From: Erwinia rhapontici
GTDB lineage: Bacteria; Pseudomonadota; Gammaproteobacteria; Enterobacterales; Enterobacteriaceae
NCBI RefSeq assembly: GCF_012271765.1
Contig: NZ_VRKO01000017.1
Location: forward strand, 186,001 to 250,000
Reading direction: 5' to 3'
Length of the DNA: 64,000 bases
Made by a program: the position numbers and the translations under genes
Part shown: positions 15,057 through 25,383 of the stretch, one piece after another
How the letters are laid out: the number at the start of each line of letters is the position of its first letter
Numbering within the stretch: position 1 is the first letter of the stretch
Notes under the pieces: model-generated
The model's database searches: none
Seen by the model: only the letters and a program-made list of their open reading frames with translations
What the model was told of the DNA's origin: nothing

Positions 15057-15959
15057 ATGAATGCAAATTACGCCCGGCTGGTGAATGCCGCTGCCCTTGC
15101 AGCGACGGTGCTGGCCTCGATGCTGTTAATTATCAAGATTTTTGCATGGTGGTATACGGGCTCAGTGAGCGTACTGGCGGCGCTGGTGGATTCTCTGGTG
15201 GATATTGCCGCTTCGCTGACCAACCTGTTTGTGGTGCGCTACTCACTGCAACCGGCTGATGCTGAACATACCTTCGGTCATGGCAAGGCGGAGTCCCTTG
15301 CAGCACTGGCGCAGAGTATGTTTATCTCCGGTTCTGCACTGTTTTTATTCCTCACTGGCTTACAACACCTTGCGTCTCCTGCACCGATGAAAGCCCCGCT
15401 GGTGGGGATGGTCGTCACGGTGATTGCACTGGTGGCAACGCTCGTGCTGGTCACATTCCAGCGTTGGGTGGTTCGGCGTACCCGCAGTCAGGCTATTCGC
15501 GCTGATATGCTGCACTATCAATCTGACGTTGTGATGAACGGTGCCATCTTGCTGGCCCTGGCCCTCAGCTGGTACGGCTTTCATCGTGCCGATGCGCTGT
15601 TTGCGTTAGGGATTGGCGTGTGGATTCTGTACAGTGCTTTGCGTATGGGTTATGAGGCCGTTCAGGCCCTGCTCGACCGCGCCCTGCCCGTTGAGGAGCA
15701 TCAGGCGATTATAGACATCATTGCGGCCTGGCCCGGTGTTCAGGGGGCGCATGACATTCGCACGCGCCAGTCCGGGCCGACGCGTTTTATTCAACTGCAT
15801 CTGGAAATGGACGACCACCTTCCGCTGTACCAGGCTCATCAGATTGCGGAGCAGGTTGAACAGGCGCTGCTGCATCAGTTTCCGGGTTCCGATGTGATTA
15901 TTCATCAGGACCCGTGTTCTGTGATACCCGACAGGCCGCAGGGCAAATTTGAGCTGTAA
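15057..15959 (+). CDS. fieF: Cation-efflux pump FieF (YiiP)
   Basis: A 300-residue inner-membrane Zn/Fe-proton antiporter of the cation diffusion facilitator family, equal in length to E. coli FieF. The transport-site residues D45 and D49 (ALVDSLVDI) and the HYQSD motif (H153, D157 by E. coli numbering) are present. The cytoplasmic C-terminal domain (ARG[16 protein letters not shown] type) supports dimerisation. A TATACT at 15024-15029 is a likely -10. The gene normally follows cpxP; here the prophage separates them. Confidence 0.97.
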   Translation: MNANYARLVNAAALAATVLASMLLIIKIFAWWYTGSVSVLAALVDSLVDIAASLTNLFVVRYSLQPADAEHTFGHGKAESLAALAQSMFISGSALFLFLTGLQHLASPAPMKAPLVGMVVTVIALVATLVLVTFQRWVVRRTRSQAIRADMLHYQSDVVMNGAILLALALSWYGFHRADALFALGIGVWILYSALRMGYEAVQALLDRALPVEEHQAIIDIIAAWPGVQGAHDIRTRQSGPTRFIQLHLEMDDHLPLYQAHQIAEQVEQALLHQFPGSDVIIHQDPCSVIPDRPQGKFEL

Positions 15960-16041
15960 AGCGTTTTTAAATGAAATGGTTAGCGTTTACACTACTTAAA
16001 ACGTGATACACCGCAAAAAAAATAGCCGAAAGTTGCCTGAC

Positions 16042-16055
16042 CTGAATCAATTCAG
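16042..16055. promoter_or_regulatory. Cra (FruR)-type operator upstream of pfkA
   Basis: CTGAATCAATTCAG is a perfect palindrome close to the Cra consensus GCTGAAWCGTTTCAGC. It overlaps the expected -35 region of a promoter whose -10 would be TATACT at 16070-16075, consistent with the known Cra repression of E. coli pfkA. Confidence 0.65.
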
Positions 16056-16172
16056 CTTGAAGTGTTTGATATACTATTGCCAATAATTGAGCCGGTTATC
16101 TCGTATGTATGTTTTTAATCCCGCTCCGGCGTCCAGAATTCATCATTTGCATCATCAAGTTCAGAGGTTGTC

Positions 16173-17135
16173 ATGATCAAAAAAATCGGTGTACTGACAA
16201 GCGGCGGCGACGCCCCAGGTATGAATGCTGCGATCCGGGGTGTTGTTCGCGCCGCGCTCAGTGAAGGATTGGAAGTTTGTGGCATTTATGACGGCTACCT
16301 CGGCCTGTATGAAGATCGCATGGTCAATCTCGACCGCTACAGCGTGTCAGATATGATTAATCGCGGCGGCACCTTCCTCGGGTCTGCGCGTTTTCCTGAA
16401 TTCCGTAATGACGATGTGCGCACTGTTGCCATCGAAAATATGAAAAAGCGCGGTATTGATGCGCTGGTGGTGATTGGCGGTGACGGGTCCTATATGGGCG
16501 CCAAGCGTCTGACCGAGATGGGCTTCCCGTGTATTGGCCTGCCAGGCACCATTGATAACGATGTAGCGGGAACGGATTACACGATTGGCTATTTCACCGC
16601 GCTGGAAACCGTTGTCGAAGCGATTGACCGCCTGCGTGACACCTCATCATCACATCAGCGTATTTCTATCGTGGAAGTGATGGGCCGTTACTGTGGTGAC
16701 CTGACGCTGGCTGCGGCGATTGCCGGTGGTTGTGAGTTTATCGTTCTGCCGGAAATCCCTTACACCCGTGAAGAGCTGGTGAGCGAAATCAAAGCGGGCA
16801 TTGCCAAAGGCAAAAAACACGCCATCGTGGCCATCACTGAGCACATCTGCGATATCGACGATCTGGCAAAATACATCGAAGAAGAAACCAAACGTGAGAC
16901 GCGTGCAACGGTGCTGGGCCACATTCAGCGCGGTGGGGCGCCGGTAGCCTATGACCGCATTTTGGCTTCACGTATGGGGGCTTACTCTATTGAGCTTCTG
17001 TTACAGGGCTACGGCGGTCGCTGCGTGGGTATTCAAAACGAGAAGATGGTGCACCATGACATCATTGACGCGATTGAAAACATGAAGCGTCCGTTTAAAG
17101 GCGACTGGCTGGATACCGCTAAAAAACTTTACTGA
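16173..17135 (+). CDS. pfkA: 6-phosphofructokinase I
   Basis: 320 residues, the same as E. coli PfkA. It phosphorylates fructose 6-phosphate with ATP, the committed step of glycolysis. The ATP-binding [18 protein letters not shown] starts at residue 5. [12 protein letters not shown] and the active-site [15 protein letters not shown] follow. [11 protein letters not shown] and GHIQRGG are the remaining signatures. The start codon is preceded by AGAGG. A terminator follows at once, so it is a single-gene unit. Confidence 0.98.
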   Translation: MIKKIGVLTSGGDAPGMNAAIRGVVRAALSEGLEVCGIYDGYLGLYEDRMVNLDRYSVSDMINRGGTFLGSARFPEFRNDDVRTVAIENMKKRGIDALVVIGGDGSYMGAKRLTEMGFPCIGLPGTIDNDVAGTDYTIGYFTALETVVEAIDRLRDTSSSHQRISIVEVMGRYCGDLTLAAAIAGGCEFIVLPEIPYTREELVSEIKAGIAKGKKHAIVAITEHICDIDDLAKYIEEETKRETRATVLGHIQRGGAPVAYDRILASRMGAYSIELLLQGYGGRCVGIQNEKMVHHDIIDAIENMKRPFKGDWLDTAKKLY

Positions 17136-17143
17136 TGAAAAAC

Positions 17144-17170
17144 AAGGCGCTGCTGGTCAGCGCCTTTATT
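17144..17170 (+). terminator. pfkA terminator
   Basis: AAGGCGCTG-CTGGT-CAGCGCCTT followed by TATTATG. A 9-bp stem with a short T-rich tail. Confidence 0.8.
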
Positions 17171-17278
17171 ATGCAAATCGTTATTCCATATAGTTATTAC
17201 AGCTAATTTTTAATTCTTTAATTCACTCTACACTTTGTGTCACGCTCCTTATCAGATAAACCTTTGGGAGTACGTGCA

Positions 17279-18268
17279 ATGAAGAAGTGGAGTGTAGGAA
17301 TTACCCTGTTACTGGCCTCAACCAGCGTGCTGGCCAAGGATATCCAGCTGTTGAACGTGTCTTATGACCCAACGCGTGAGCTGTACGAGCAGTACAACAA
17401 AGCGTTTAGCGCGCATTACAAACAGGAAACGGGCGATAATGTCGTCATCCGCCAGTCTCACGGTGGTTCAGGTAAACAGGCAACTTCGGTCATCAATGGC
17501 ATCAAAGCCGATGTAGTGACGCTGGCGCTGGCCTCCGATGTGGATGCGATTGCCGAGCGCGGCCGTATTGATAAGAACTGGATCAAGCGCCTGCCAGATA
17601 ACTCCGCTCCTTATACCTCCACCATCGTATTCCTCGTTCGCAAAGGTAACCCGAAACAAATTCATGACTGGCAGGATTTAACCAAACCTGGCGTGTCTGT
17701 TATCACCCCGAACCCGAAAACCTCTGGTGGTGCACGCTGGAACTATCTGGCGGCCTGGGGCTGGGCACTGGACCAGAACAAAGGTGACCAGGCTAAAGCT
17801 CAGGAATACGTGAAGGCCCTGTTTAAAAACGTTGAAGTGCAGGATTCTGGCGCACGTGGCGCCACCAATACCTTCGTTGAACGTGGCATTGGCGATGTGC
17901 TGATTGCATGGGAAAACGAAGCCTATCTGGCGGTGAACAAATTGGGCAAAGATCAGTTTGAAATCATCACGCCAAGCGAATCGATCCTCGCAGAACCGAC
18001 TGTTTCCGTGGTCGACAAAGTGGTGGACGAGCGTGATACCCGTAAAGTCGCTGACGAGTATTTGAAATATCTGTATTCCACCGAAGGGCAGGATATTGCC
18101 GCTCAGAACTTCTATCGTCCGCGTGATGCTGCAGTCGCGAAGAAATATGCCAGCACCTTCCAGCCGGTGAAACTGTTTACTATCGATAATAAGTTCGGTG
18201 GCTGGACGCAGGCGCAGAAAACCCACTTCGCGGAAGGGGGGACTTACGACCAGGTGATGAAGCGCTAA
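17279..18268 (+). CDS. sbp: Periplasmic sulfate-binding protein
   Basis: A 329-residue protein, the same length as E. coli Sbp. It delivers sulfate or thiosulfate to the CysTWA transporter. The signal peptide [19 protein letters not shown] is cleaved before [17 protein letters not shown], the typical mature start. [13 protein letters not shown] and [17 protein letters not shown] are the sulfate-ligand loops. The start at 17279 is chosen because it begins the signal peptide; an in-frame start at 17237 would bury it. Transporter genes are not adjacent, as in E. coli. Confidence 0.97.
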   Translation: MKKWSVGITLLLASTSVLAKDIQLLNVSYDPTRELYEQYNKAFSAHYKQETGDNVVIRQSHGGSGKQATSVINGIKADVVTLALASDVDAIAERGRIDKNWIKRLPDNSAPYTSTIVFLVRKGNPKQIHDWQDLTKPGVSVITPNPKTSGGARWNYLAAWGWALDQNKGDQAKAQEYVKALFKNVEVQDSGARGATNTFVERGIGDVLIAWENEAYLAVNKLGKDQFEIITPSESILAEPTVSVVDKVVDERDTRKVADEYLKYLYSTEGQDIAAQNFYRPRDAAVAKKYASTFQPVKLFTIDNKFGGWTQAQKTHFAEGGTYDQVMKR

Positions 18269-18293
18269 TTCGCGTAACCCTGAATTGTTCCGA

Positions 18294-18319
18294 AGGGCCG
18301 ACATTTGTCGGCCCTTTTT
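18294..18319 (+). terminator. sbp terminator
   Basis: AGGGCCGAC-ATTT-GTCGGCCCT followed by TTTT. Strong stem. Confidence 0.9.
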
Positions 18320-18449
18320 CGTTATTTGATTTAAGTATTTATCAGGCAGCCTGGTTTCCAAAAAAGTACCGTGAAGTGATGATTTCGCATGATATTTCAC
18401 GCAGCTTAGATTACATTGTGAACAACAATTGGGTAGAGGTTTGGAAAAG

Positions 18450-19226
18450 ATGCTGGAACGAAGGCGGGTTGTTATCACGCTGGTCACTATAGTGGTATTG
18501 GTAACCGTCGGTTGTGCTTATATTGCATTGAATTACTTAAAAAAGTCTGACCAGTTATGGAAAATAGTCAGCCAGCAATGTGTACCAGGCCAGGAGCAAA
18601 AAAACAATCCGTCCCCCTGCCGTCAGGTCAATATTCAGGACGGGTATGTGGTATTAAAAGACAGGAACGGTGCGCTGCAATTTTTGCTGATGCCGGTAGC
18701 GAAAATAACGGGAGTGGAGAGCCCGAGTTTACTTAATCCCTCTACGCCTAATTATCTGGCGGAAGCCTGGCGTGCACGTCATTTTATGGAAGAGAAACGC
18801 GGTGCGGTTATAGATGATCGGATTTATTCACTGGCGGTTAATTCGCGCTGGGGACGTACCCAAAATCAGTTACACATTCATATCTCTTGCCTGCGCCCGG
18901 ATATTCGTCACCAGTTAGATGCGCTCAGTACGCGGCTGAATGATCGCTGGCAAAACCAGCGTCTTGGCAGCCATGAGTATCTGGTCAGAGTGATCAGTCG
19001 TGATGAGTTTAAACGCACCAGCCCGTTTATTCGTATGGCAAATGAGTTGCCAGGTGCGCGTGAAAACATGGGCAGTTATGGTATTGCCATTGCCGCTTTG
19101 GGTGATGGCAGACGAGTGTTGATGGTGGTGAAGCGTAATCTGCTGCTGCTTAATCGCGCCTCTGCTGAGGAATTACAGGACCATCGCTGCGCATTATTGA
19201 ACTCGACATCGGGTAGTGAGTTTTGA
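18450..19226 (+). CDS. cdh: CDP-diacylglycerol pyrophosphatase
   Basis: 258 residues, the E. coli Cdh family. It hydrolyses CDP-diacylglycerol to CMP and phosphatidate at the inner membrane. An N-terminal membrane anchor (VVITLVTIVVLVTVGCAYIAL) precedes the catalytic domain. NPSPC, GYVVLKDRNGALQFLLMP, SRWGRTQNQLHIHISC (HIT-like histidine motif) and ENMGSYGIAI are conserved. The start at ATG 18450 has AGAGG 10-15 bases upstream. In E. coli tpiA follows immediately; here about 10.7 kb intervenes. Confidence 0.95.
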   Translation: MLERRRVVITLVTIVVLVTVGCAYIALNYLKKSDQLWKIVSQQCVPGQEQKNNPSPCRQVNIQDGYVVLKDRNGALQFLLMPVAKITGVESPSLLNPSTPNYLAEAWRARHFMEEKRGAVIDDRIYSLAVNSRWGRTQNQLHIHISCLRPDIRHQLDALSTRLNDRWQNQRLGSHEYLVRVISRDEFKRTSPFIRMANELPGARENMGSYGIAIAALGDGRRVLMVVKRNLLLLNRASAEELQDHRCALLNSTSGSEF

Positions 19227-19227
19227 G

Positions 19228-19253
19228 AGGAGCCGGTAAAATCGGCTCCTTTT
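19228..19253. terminator. Terminator between convergent cdh and yhjD
   Basis: AGGAGCCG-GTAAAAT-CGGCTCCT followed by TTT. It can act for both genes. Confidence 0.85.
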
Positions 19254-19257
19254 GACA

Positions 19258-20271
19258 CTATACCGCTTCGTTTTTTTGCACCGGTTCCGGATCATTTTTA
19301 TAACGGGCGGTGGCAATCCATGCCGCGCAGAACAGCGTCAGGCGTGCAAAGAAATAGAAGAATGCCATCAGTCCTAACACCGACCCAAAGGCCGCACCGG
19401 ATGGCGAAGAGGCCAGTTTCGGTAGCGTCAGCGTCATAATAAATTTAATCACTTCAAACCCTATTGCGGCCAGCAATGTGCCACGAAACAGGGCTTTTTT
19501 ACGCGGCTTATGGCGCGGCAGGATCCAAAAAATCCACAGAAACAGCAAATAGTTAGCGAAAATGGAAATCGACAGGGCAATCAACGTCATGGCCGGTCGC
19601 AGCCATTCAATCCCCTCCAGACCCAGGGCACGTACGATAGCGGCCTGTGCTGCACCGGCAATCGACGTCAGTGATAGTGTGATAATCAGTGCCAGCACCA
19701 GTCCGGTCAGCGAAATAAAATCGCGCGAATATTTAAACCAGATTTTTTCCTGATCCTGCGGCGTACGCTCCCAAACATCGCGTGACTGAGCGCGTATCGC
19801 TTCGCGCAGATTGCCCATCCAGCTAATCCCGGAATACAGTGCCACCAGCAGGCCCGTCAGGCCAACGGTGGTTCGTTGCTGAATAGCGGTGTTCACCGTG
19901 CTCTTTAGCGTGGCGGCCAGTGATGGATCGCTGATATTACTGACGATCGTATTGATCAACCTGGCGAGCAGATCAGGGTTAGAAGCCAGCACAAAACCGA
20001 CGCCGGCGAAAGAGACCATCAGGATCGGGATCAGTGAGAGAAAAGAGAAGTAGGTGATCGCAGCGCCAAACTGGCTGCCAAGACGATCGTTAAAGCGCTC
20101 ACCGGCGCGGATAAAATGCGCCACTGCTGGAATAGCACGGAACCACTCAACCAGTCGCGATACCCGCGTCAGGGATTTATCTACCGTATGATTGCCGGTT
20201 TTCAGGTTGATAAGCGGCTTCTCTGCGGACTGCTCTTCGGGTCGGGTCGTACGTTGTGGTTTCTCTGCCAT
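19258..20271 (-). CDS. yhjD: Inner-membrane protein YhjD (YihY/BrkB family)
   Basis: The 337 residues equal E. coli YhjD in length and match it closely through RFNDRLGSQFGAAITYFSFLS, NLREAIRAQSRDVWERTPQDQEK and SGAAFGSVLGLMAFFYFFARLTLF. There are about six membrane segments between residues 70 and 330, with a charged N-terminal tail. E. coli mutants in yhjD allow growth without Kdo-lipid A, and it has been proposed to act in lipid export; the exact role is not settled. It is not at this locus in E. coli. Confidence 0.9.
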   Translation of the reverse strand: MAEKPQRTTRPEEQSAEKPLINLKTGNHTVDKSLTRVSRLVEWFRAIPAVAHFIRAGERFNDRLGSQFGAAITYFSFLSLIPILMVSFAGVGFVLASNPDLLARLINTIVSNISDPSLAATLKSTVNTAIQQRTTVGLTGLLVALYSGISWMGNLREAIRAQSRDVWERTPQDQEKIWFKYSRDFISLTGLVLALIITLSLTSIAGAAQAAIVRALGLEGIEWLRPAMTLIALSISIFANYLLFLWIFWILPRHKPRKKALFRGTLLAAIGFEVIKFIMTLTLPKLASSPSGAAFGSVLGLMAFFYFFARLTLFCAAWIATARYKNDPEPVQKNEAV

Positions 20272-20327
20272 GAATCCTTCTTTATCCTGGTTTGACGGTA
20301 AGACTGCCGCTAATTATAGCCTGCTGG

Positions 20328-21227
20328 TCAGGTGACGTAACGCGTAAGGGCCTGACTGAGCCATTCAATAAACACTCGCACCCTGCGTGCCAGGTTTCGG
20401 CGGTGGGGGTAGAGCAGGGAGACGGGCATGGCGCGTGCCGGGAACTGTGGCAGGATTTCGACCAGTTTTTTCTCTTTCAACGCCTGCAATACCCCTGCCC
20501 GTGGGACCTGGATAATCCCCAGGCCGGCGATACAGGCGGCGCGGTAAGTTTCAGTACTGTTGACAGTCATCACGCCGCCGGTCTTAATCAGCCGGGCCGT
20601 TTTCCCATCGTAATATTCAAACCCTTCAGGCTGGCTCCCCAGATGCTGGCTGTAATGCACCATGGCATGTTGAGAGAGGGCTTCCAGCGTATGCGGTGTG
20701 CCAAAGCGCGCCAGATAGCCCGGGCTGGCACAGTTGATCAACGGTAGATGGCCGAGCTGACGCGCAATCAGCCCGGAATCCTCCAGTACGCCAACGCGCA
20801 CTACGCAGTCGAAGCCCTCGCGAATCACATCCACTCGCCGATCGCTGCTGCTCAGCTCCAGCTCAATTCCCGGGTAATGTTGTAAAAAATCCGGCAGCAG
20901 CGGGATCAGGTAGTTACTGGCCAGGCTTACCGGCATATCGACCCGCAGTCGTCCGCTCAGGGTCGCGGGGTCGTGCTGAAACAGCGAGTCCATCTCATCC
21001 AGCGTGGCCAGCACATCACGGCAGCGCTCGAAGTAAACCTGCCCATCCTGAGTCAGCTGCACCCGGCGTGTGGTACGGTGCAGCAGACGTGAACCGAGAC
21101 TGTTTTCCAGCGCCAGGATCTGGCGCGACAGGCTACCCTTTGGCAGGCCCAGGCTCTCCGCTGCTTTGGTAAAACTCTGCATTTCCGCCACTCTGACAAA
21201 CACCTGCATTGCGTGAATTTTATCCAT
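20328..21227 (-). CDS. LysR-family transcriptional regulator
   Basis: A 299-residue regulator. The helix-turn-helix is at residues 1-60 (MDKIHAMQVFVRVAEMQSFTKAAESLGLPKGSLSRQI). The effector domain contains GRLRVDMPVSLASNYLIP and DCVVRVG, typical of the aldehyde/redox-type LysR subgroup. The start MDKIHAMQVF at 21227 is preferred; a second ATG four codons upstream (21239) is possible. It is divergent from the SDR gene at 21343 across about 115 bases, which suggests that it controls that gene. Confidence 0.93.
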   Translation of the reverse strand: MDKIHAMQVFVRVAEMQSFTKAAESLGLPKGSLSRQILALENSLGSRLLHRTTRRVQLTQDGQVYFERCRDVLATLDEMDSLFQHDPATLSGRLRVDMPVSLASNYLIPLLPDFLQHYPGIELELSSSDRRVDVIREGFDCVVRVGVLEDSGLIARQLGHLPLINCASPGYLARFGTPHTLEALSQHAMVHYSQHLGSQPEGFEYYDGKTARLIKTGGVMTVNSTETYRAACIAGLGIIQVPRAGVLQALKEKKLVEILPQFPARAMPVSLLYPHRRNLARRVRVFIEWLSQALTRYVT

Positions 21228-21342
21228 TGCTGAGCTCATTGTTGTTATTAATGGAACAGTGAAGCGTATTTGAAGACATTTATAGTTCAGCTGGCAGGTA
21301 ATATCCTCTTTTTTGTCCACAGCCCACTCCCTGGAGAAAAAA

Positions 21343-22101
21343 ATGAGCCAGAAAATAGCACTGATTACCGGCGGAAGCCGTGGTTTAGGCCAGAATGCAG
21401 CCCTGAAACTCGCCGCAAAGGGCGTTGATGTGATTTTGACGTACCGTAGCCAGCAGCAGGAAGCGGAAGCCGTTGTGGCCCGCATTCAGGCGCTCGGGGC
21501 CCGTGCGGTGGCACTTCCACTGGATGTGGCGGACAGCCAGAGCTTCAGCGCATTTGCCGCTGAGGTTGCCCAACAGCTCAAAACGGTATGGCAGCGTGAA
21601 ACCTTTGATTATTTATTAAACAATGCCGGTACGGGTTTGTACGTCCCTTTCACTGACACCACGGAAGCGCAGTTTGATCATCTGGTGAATGTCCATTTTA
21701 AGGGGCCGTTTTTCCTGACGCAGATCCTGTTGCCGCTGATGGCTGACGGTGGGCGCATCCTGAATGTCTCCAGCGGTCTGGCACGCTTCAGCCTGCCGGG
21801 CTCCAGCGCTTATGCGGCGGTGAAAGGGGCAATGGAGGTGCTGACGCGTTATCAGGCCAAAGAACTGGGCGTGCGCGGTATTGCGGTAAATATTCTGGCA
21901 CCTGGCGCGATTGAAACGGACTTCGGTGGCGGAAAAGTCCGTGATGATGCGGCAATGAATGCGTTTGTCGCCTCACAGACTGCGCTGGGACGCGTTGGGC
22001 TGCCAGATGATATCGGCCATGCGGTTGCCGCGTTGTTCAGCGAAGAGTGCCGCTGGGTGAACGGTCAGCGTATCGAGGCTTCGGGCGGAATGTTCCTGTA
22101 A
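21343..22101 (+). CDS. Short-chain dehydrogenase/reductase
   Basis: This 252-residue NAD(P)-dependent SDR starts MSQKIALITGGSRGLGQNAAL, where GGSRGLG is the cofactor-binding TGxxxGxG-type motif. NNAG lies at about residue 98, and the catalytic Ser and YAAVK (SSAYAAVKGAMEVL) near 160. The C-terminus VNGQRIEASGGMFL is classical. The arginine after GGS suggests NADP preference. CTGGAG at 21331 is the ribosome site. Substrate unknown. It is probably regulated by the divergent LysR. Confidence 0.93.
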   Translation: MSQKIALITGGSRGLGQNAALKLAAKGVDVILTYRSQQQEAEAVVARIQALGARAVALPLDVADSQSFSAFAAEVAQQLKTVWQRETFDYLLNNAGTGLYVPFTDTTEAQFDHLVNVHFKGPFFLTQILLPLMADGGRILNVSSGLARFSLPGSSAYAAVKGAMEVLTRYQAKELGVRGIAVNILAPGAIETDFGGGKVRDDAAMNAFVASQTALGRVGLPDDIGHAVAALFSEECRWVNGQRIEASGGMFL

Positions 22102-22152
22102 TTCTGGGGGCAGGCGGACCGAAACAGAAGGTCCGCCTCTACGGGGAAAGGA

Positions 22153-23004
22153 TTATACCCGGACCGTGCCGTCAATCACGGTGACGGTCTGACCGCCAAT
22201 CCAGATGCCGTCAGCCGCATAGCGCACGCTGAGGCGCCCGGCCCGCTGCATCGCGCTTCCCTGGCGTACACGGTAATCCAACTCGACGCCACGTGCCTGG
22301 AAGTAACGCGCCAGGCACGCGTTGGCGCTGCCGGTGACCGGGTCTTCGGTTAGCGAGCCCTGCTCAATCAGCAGGCCGCGCACTTCGTATTGCTCTTGCC
22401 CACCGGGCAAGGGGCCAAACGGCATCACGCCATCGACCCGGGCTTTCTGCACCAGGCGAGAAAACTCCACCACGTCTGGCTTCAGCGCCAGTACGGCATC
22501 GGCTGACGTCATGGGCACCAGCAGCCAGCGAATCCCCATATCGGCAATCATCACTGGCAGTTCTGTTTCCAGGTGGTCGCTGTTGAGCGCGCTGCTGATT
22601 GGCGCATCGCTGAAGGGCGTGAGGATCGCTTCCGGGGCAGCAAAAGCCAGCGCGCCGTCGTCACTAATTTTGACCCGCACCAGTCCCAGCCCACACTCCT
22701 GCACAATCTGGCCAGGGTGGTGAAGTGTGATGCCCGCCTCCAGTAGCGCATGTGCCGTGCCCAGCGTGGGATGGCCTGCAAACGGGAATTCGGTATCCGG
22801 GGTGAAAATACGCACCCGGTAGTCGGCCGTCGGATCGGTGGGGGGCAGGACAAACGTGGTTTCCGACAGGTTGGTCCAGCGGGCGATTGACTGCATCTGC
22901 TCATCACTCAGACCACTGGCATCCATAATTACCGCAAGCGGGTTGCCGTTGTACGGGGTGGAAGTAAATACATCGACCTGTTTAAAAGGGCGTAATTGCG
23001 TCAT
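22153..23004 (-). CDS. PhzF-family isomerase/epimerase-like protein
   Basis: The 283 residues match the PhzF/YddE family, dimeric two-lobe proteins of diaminopimelate-epimerase fold. N-terminal FKQVDVFTSTPYNGNPLAVIMDA, then LSETTFVLPP with the catalytic Glu that PhzF uses, FTPDTEFPFAGHPTLGTAHAL and DPVTGSANACLARYF. There are no phenazine genes nearby, so a role in phenazine synthesis is unlikely. Its activity is unknown, as for E. coli YddE. Confidence 0.92.
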   Translation of the reverse strand: MTQLRPFKQVDVFTSTPYNGNPLAVIMDASGLSDEQMQSIARWTNLSETTFVLPPTDPTADYRVRIFTPDTEFPFAGHPTLGTAHALLEAGITLHHPGQIVQECGLGLVRVKISDDGALAFAAPEAILTPFSDAPISSALNSDHLETELPVMIADMGIRWLLVPMTSADAVLALKPDVVEFSRLVQKARVDGVMPFGPLPGGQEQYEVRGLLIEQGSLTEDPVTGSANACLARYFQARGVELDYRVRQGSAMQRAGRLSVRYAADGIWIGGQTVTVIDGTVRV

Positions 23005-23116
23005 AGCTCTTCCTGTCAGCGTGAAGGTTCCGTTGGTTGACGATCCGCCTGGCGGTTGTCAGTACCGACTATTATGGGTATTAATAAACCACAGAGGTTA
23101 AAAAAGTGATGATTTT

Positions 23117-23740
23117 ATGCTGAAAATACTGGGACGTGCCTCATCTATCAATGTCAGAAAAGTGCTTTGGCTGTGCGATGAGCTGGAGATCGATTTTCAC
23201 CGAGAAGAGTGGGGCGATGGTTTTAAGTCACCGCAGGAGGCAGAATTTAAGGCGATGAACCCCAATGCGCTGATCCCGGTGATTCAGGACAGTGAGTTTA
23301 TTCTCTGGGAGTCAAACACCATCATTCGCTATCTGGCGAACGCTTACGGTGGTGAAGCGCTGTATCCCACGGCACCACAGGCCCGTGCCCGTGTCGATCA
23401 GTGGATTGACTGGCAGGCGACGGAACTGAATACCGCCTGGCGCTATGCCTTTATGTCACTGGTGCGTCACTCACCGGCGCACCAGGACCCGCGTCTGCTG
23501 GCTGCCGCATCAAAAGGCTGGGCTTACACGATGGGGATTCTCAACCAGCAGTTGGAGCGCACGGGTGCGTATGTGGCCGGGCAGACATTCTCACTGGCTG
23601 ATATTCCGATAGGCCTGTCCGTGAACCGTTGGTATGAGACACCGCTCGATCACGCTAATCTGCCTGCGGTGCGTGCCTATTATGAGCGCCTGACGGCGCG
23701 TAAGGGTTATGCCACCTGGGGCCGTAACGGCACGCCATAA
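23117..23740 (+). CDS. Glutathione S-transferase family protein
   Basis: A 207-residue GST with a thioredoxin-like N-domain ([25 protein letters not shown], then [11 protein letters not shown] and [11 protein letters not shown] with the glutathione-binding ES motif). The all-helical C-domain follows and ends in [16 protein letters not shown]. The Ser-rich RASSINVRK replaces the catalytic Tyr region as in beta/theta-type GSTs. It is divergent from the PhzF-like gene. Substrate unknown. Confidence 0.93.
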   Translation: MLKILGRASSINVRKVLWLCDELEIDFHREEWGDGFKSPQEAEFKAMNPNALIPVIQDSEFILWESNTIIRYLANAYGGEALYPTAPQARARVDQWIDWQATELNTAWRYAFMSLVRHSPAHQDPRLLAAASKGWAYTMGILNQQLERTGAYVAGQTFSLADIPIGLSVNRWYETPLDHANLPAVRAYYERLTARKGYATWGRNGTP

Positions 23741-23794
23741 CCCGTCCGGGTCGACTTTTTTGCGGTCGACCCGCAGTGGCGTCACACCACGCCG

Positions 23795-25246
23795 TTACAT
23801 CCCCGCCGCAATGCCACTCATTTCACACGCCAGCGCGCCCGTACGTTTCAGCGCCCAGGTATAGCGTTCGTCAAAGGGATAACAACAGGAGAGGCGCAGT
23901 GCATTGTTGCAGCGTTCGGAGAGGGTGTAGAGCGCTCCCGGCGTCAGGCAAATCTTCTCCTGCAACAGACGATGGAACAGTTCCACGCTATCGACGTTAC
24001 CCGGCAGCTCAACCCAGAAGACAAAGCCACCGCTCGGGCGCGTGGCCCGCGTTCCCTGAGGAAAATGGCGGGCGATAATACCGCGGGCCTCTTCCAGCTG
24101 CGCGGCGTAACGACGGCGCAGTGAGCGCAGATGATGGTCGTAGCCACCTGACTCGAGAAAATGCCCCAGCGCTTCCGACAGCAGGCGAGACTCTGCCAGT
24201 GAAGAGACGGCTTTCAGCCGCGCCAGCTGCTGGCTGAAACGCCCGGCGGCTATCCAGCCAAGGTGGAAGTCGGGGGCAACCGTTTTGGTAAAACTGGTGC
24301 AGTACATCACCCAGCCGCCGTCATCGAAGGCTTTTACTGCGGGCGTCAGCGGCCAGCAGAATTGCAGTTCAGTGTACAGCCCGTCTTCCAGCAGCGGCAC
24401 CTGATAGTGATTGACCAGCCGCGCCAGCCGTTTTTTGCCATCCAGCGTCATGCTACTGCCTAACGGGTTCTGCGCATTTGGCATGGCGATCAGCGCCTGG
24501 ATACGTTTTTCCTGTAACAACAGCTCCAGCGCATCCAGCGACAACCCGTACTGTGGGTCCGTTGGGATTTCCACCACTTTCAGACCGAGGCTGGCCAGCA
24601 GCGGGAACAGATAGAAATAGGTGGGTGTTTCCACGCCGACGCAGTCGCCAGGCTGTGTGACGGCACGCAGCCCGAGTTGCAGCGCTTCCATACAGCCATG
24701 CGTCAGGGTGATGTCTTCTGCGCTAAGGGTGATGCCCAGTTCCATTGAGCGGCGTGCGATTTCACGTCTCAGACGCAGACTGCCGGGGGGGAGCGCATAG
24801 CGGCCAATGAGTTCGGGCTCCCTGCGCAGAAGCGAGGCAATAATGCGGCTGATTTTCCCTGTCGGGAAAAAATCCCCGCTCTGGGGACAGGCCAGCGAGA
24901 TATTGGTGTAGTCACTGTGGTTCTGTGCGGCGAACACTGCATCAATCAGATCGAGTTTTTCGCTGCTGGGGGAACGTACGCTGGTGCGCTGAAAAGAGGG
25001 CCGGGCCAGCGAAGGCAGCGTGTCGCGCACGTAGTAACCCGACTGCGGGCGAGCTTCAATCAGCCCGCGATCTTCCAGGATGCCATAGGCGGTGAGCACG
25101 GTGTTGACGCTGACCTGATGGTTGCTGGCACAGCGGCGAATCGCGGGCAGGCGGCTGCCGGGCATAAAGGTGCCCTGATGGATTGCCTCTGCCAGCGTTT
25201 CTGCCAGCTGATGGTACAACGTGATCGGCGGTTCGACGATGGACAC
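23795..25246 (-). CDS. MocR-type GntR regulator with aminotransferase domain
   Basis: 483 residues. Residues 8-75 form a GntR winged helix (YHQLAETLAEAIHQGTFMPGSRLPAIR). The rest is a fold-type I PLP aminotransferase domain with the PLP lysine in TSFTKTVAPDFHLGW. GGFVFWVELP is near the C-terminus. MocR proteins bind PLP and regulate divergent genes. The neighbour at 25384 encodes a LysE-type exporter, which is the probable target. Confidence 0.95.
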   Translation of the reverse strand: MSIVEPPITLYHQLAETLAEAIHQGTFMPGSRLPAIRRCASNHQVSVNTVLTAYGILEDRGLIEARPQSGYYVRDTLPSLARPSFQRTSVRSPSSEKLDLIDAVFAAQNHSDYTNISLACPQSGDFFPTGKISRIIASLLRREPELIGRYALPPGSLRLRREIARRSMELGITLSAEDITLTHGCMEALQLGLRAVTQPGDCVGVETPTYFYLFPLLASLGLKVVEIPTDPQYGLSLDALELLLQEKRIQALIAMPNAQNPLGSSMTLDGKKRLARLVNHYQVPLLEDGLYTELQFCWPLTPAVKAFDDGGWVMYCTSFTKTVAPDFHLGWIAAGRFSQQLARLKAVSSLAESRLLSEALGHFLESGGYDHHLRSLRRRYAAQLEEARGIIARHFPQGTRATRPSGGFVFWVELPGNVDSVELFHRLLQEKICLTPGALYTLSERCNNALRLSCCYPFDERYTWALKRTGALACEMSGIAAGM

Positions 25247-25383
25247 AATGTGCTCCTCAACCTGTGGGTACAGTGACTATGTTCGGGGTATTGTACTCAT
25301 AACAATAACGGGTTTCTGCATCTGTTACCATTGCTGGCGGCTGATTACACTGAGGATCTCACTTGGAATGCAGGACAGAAATC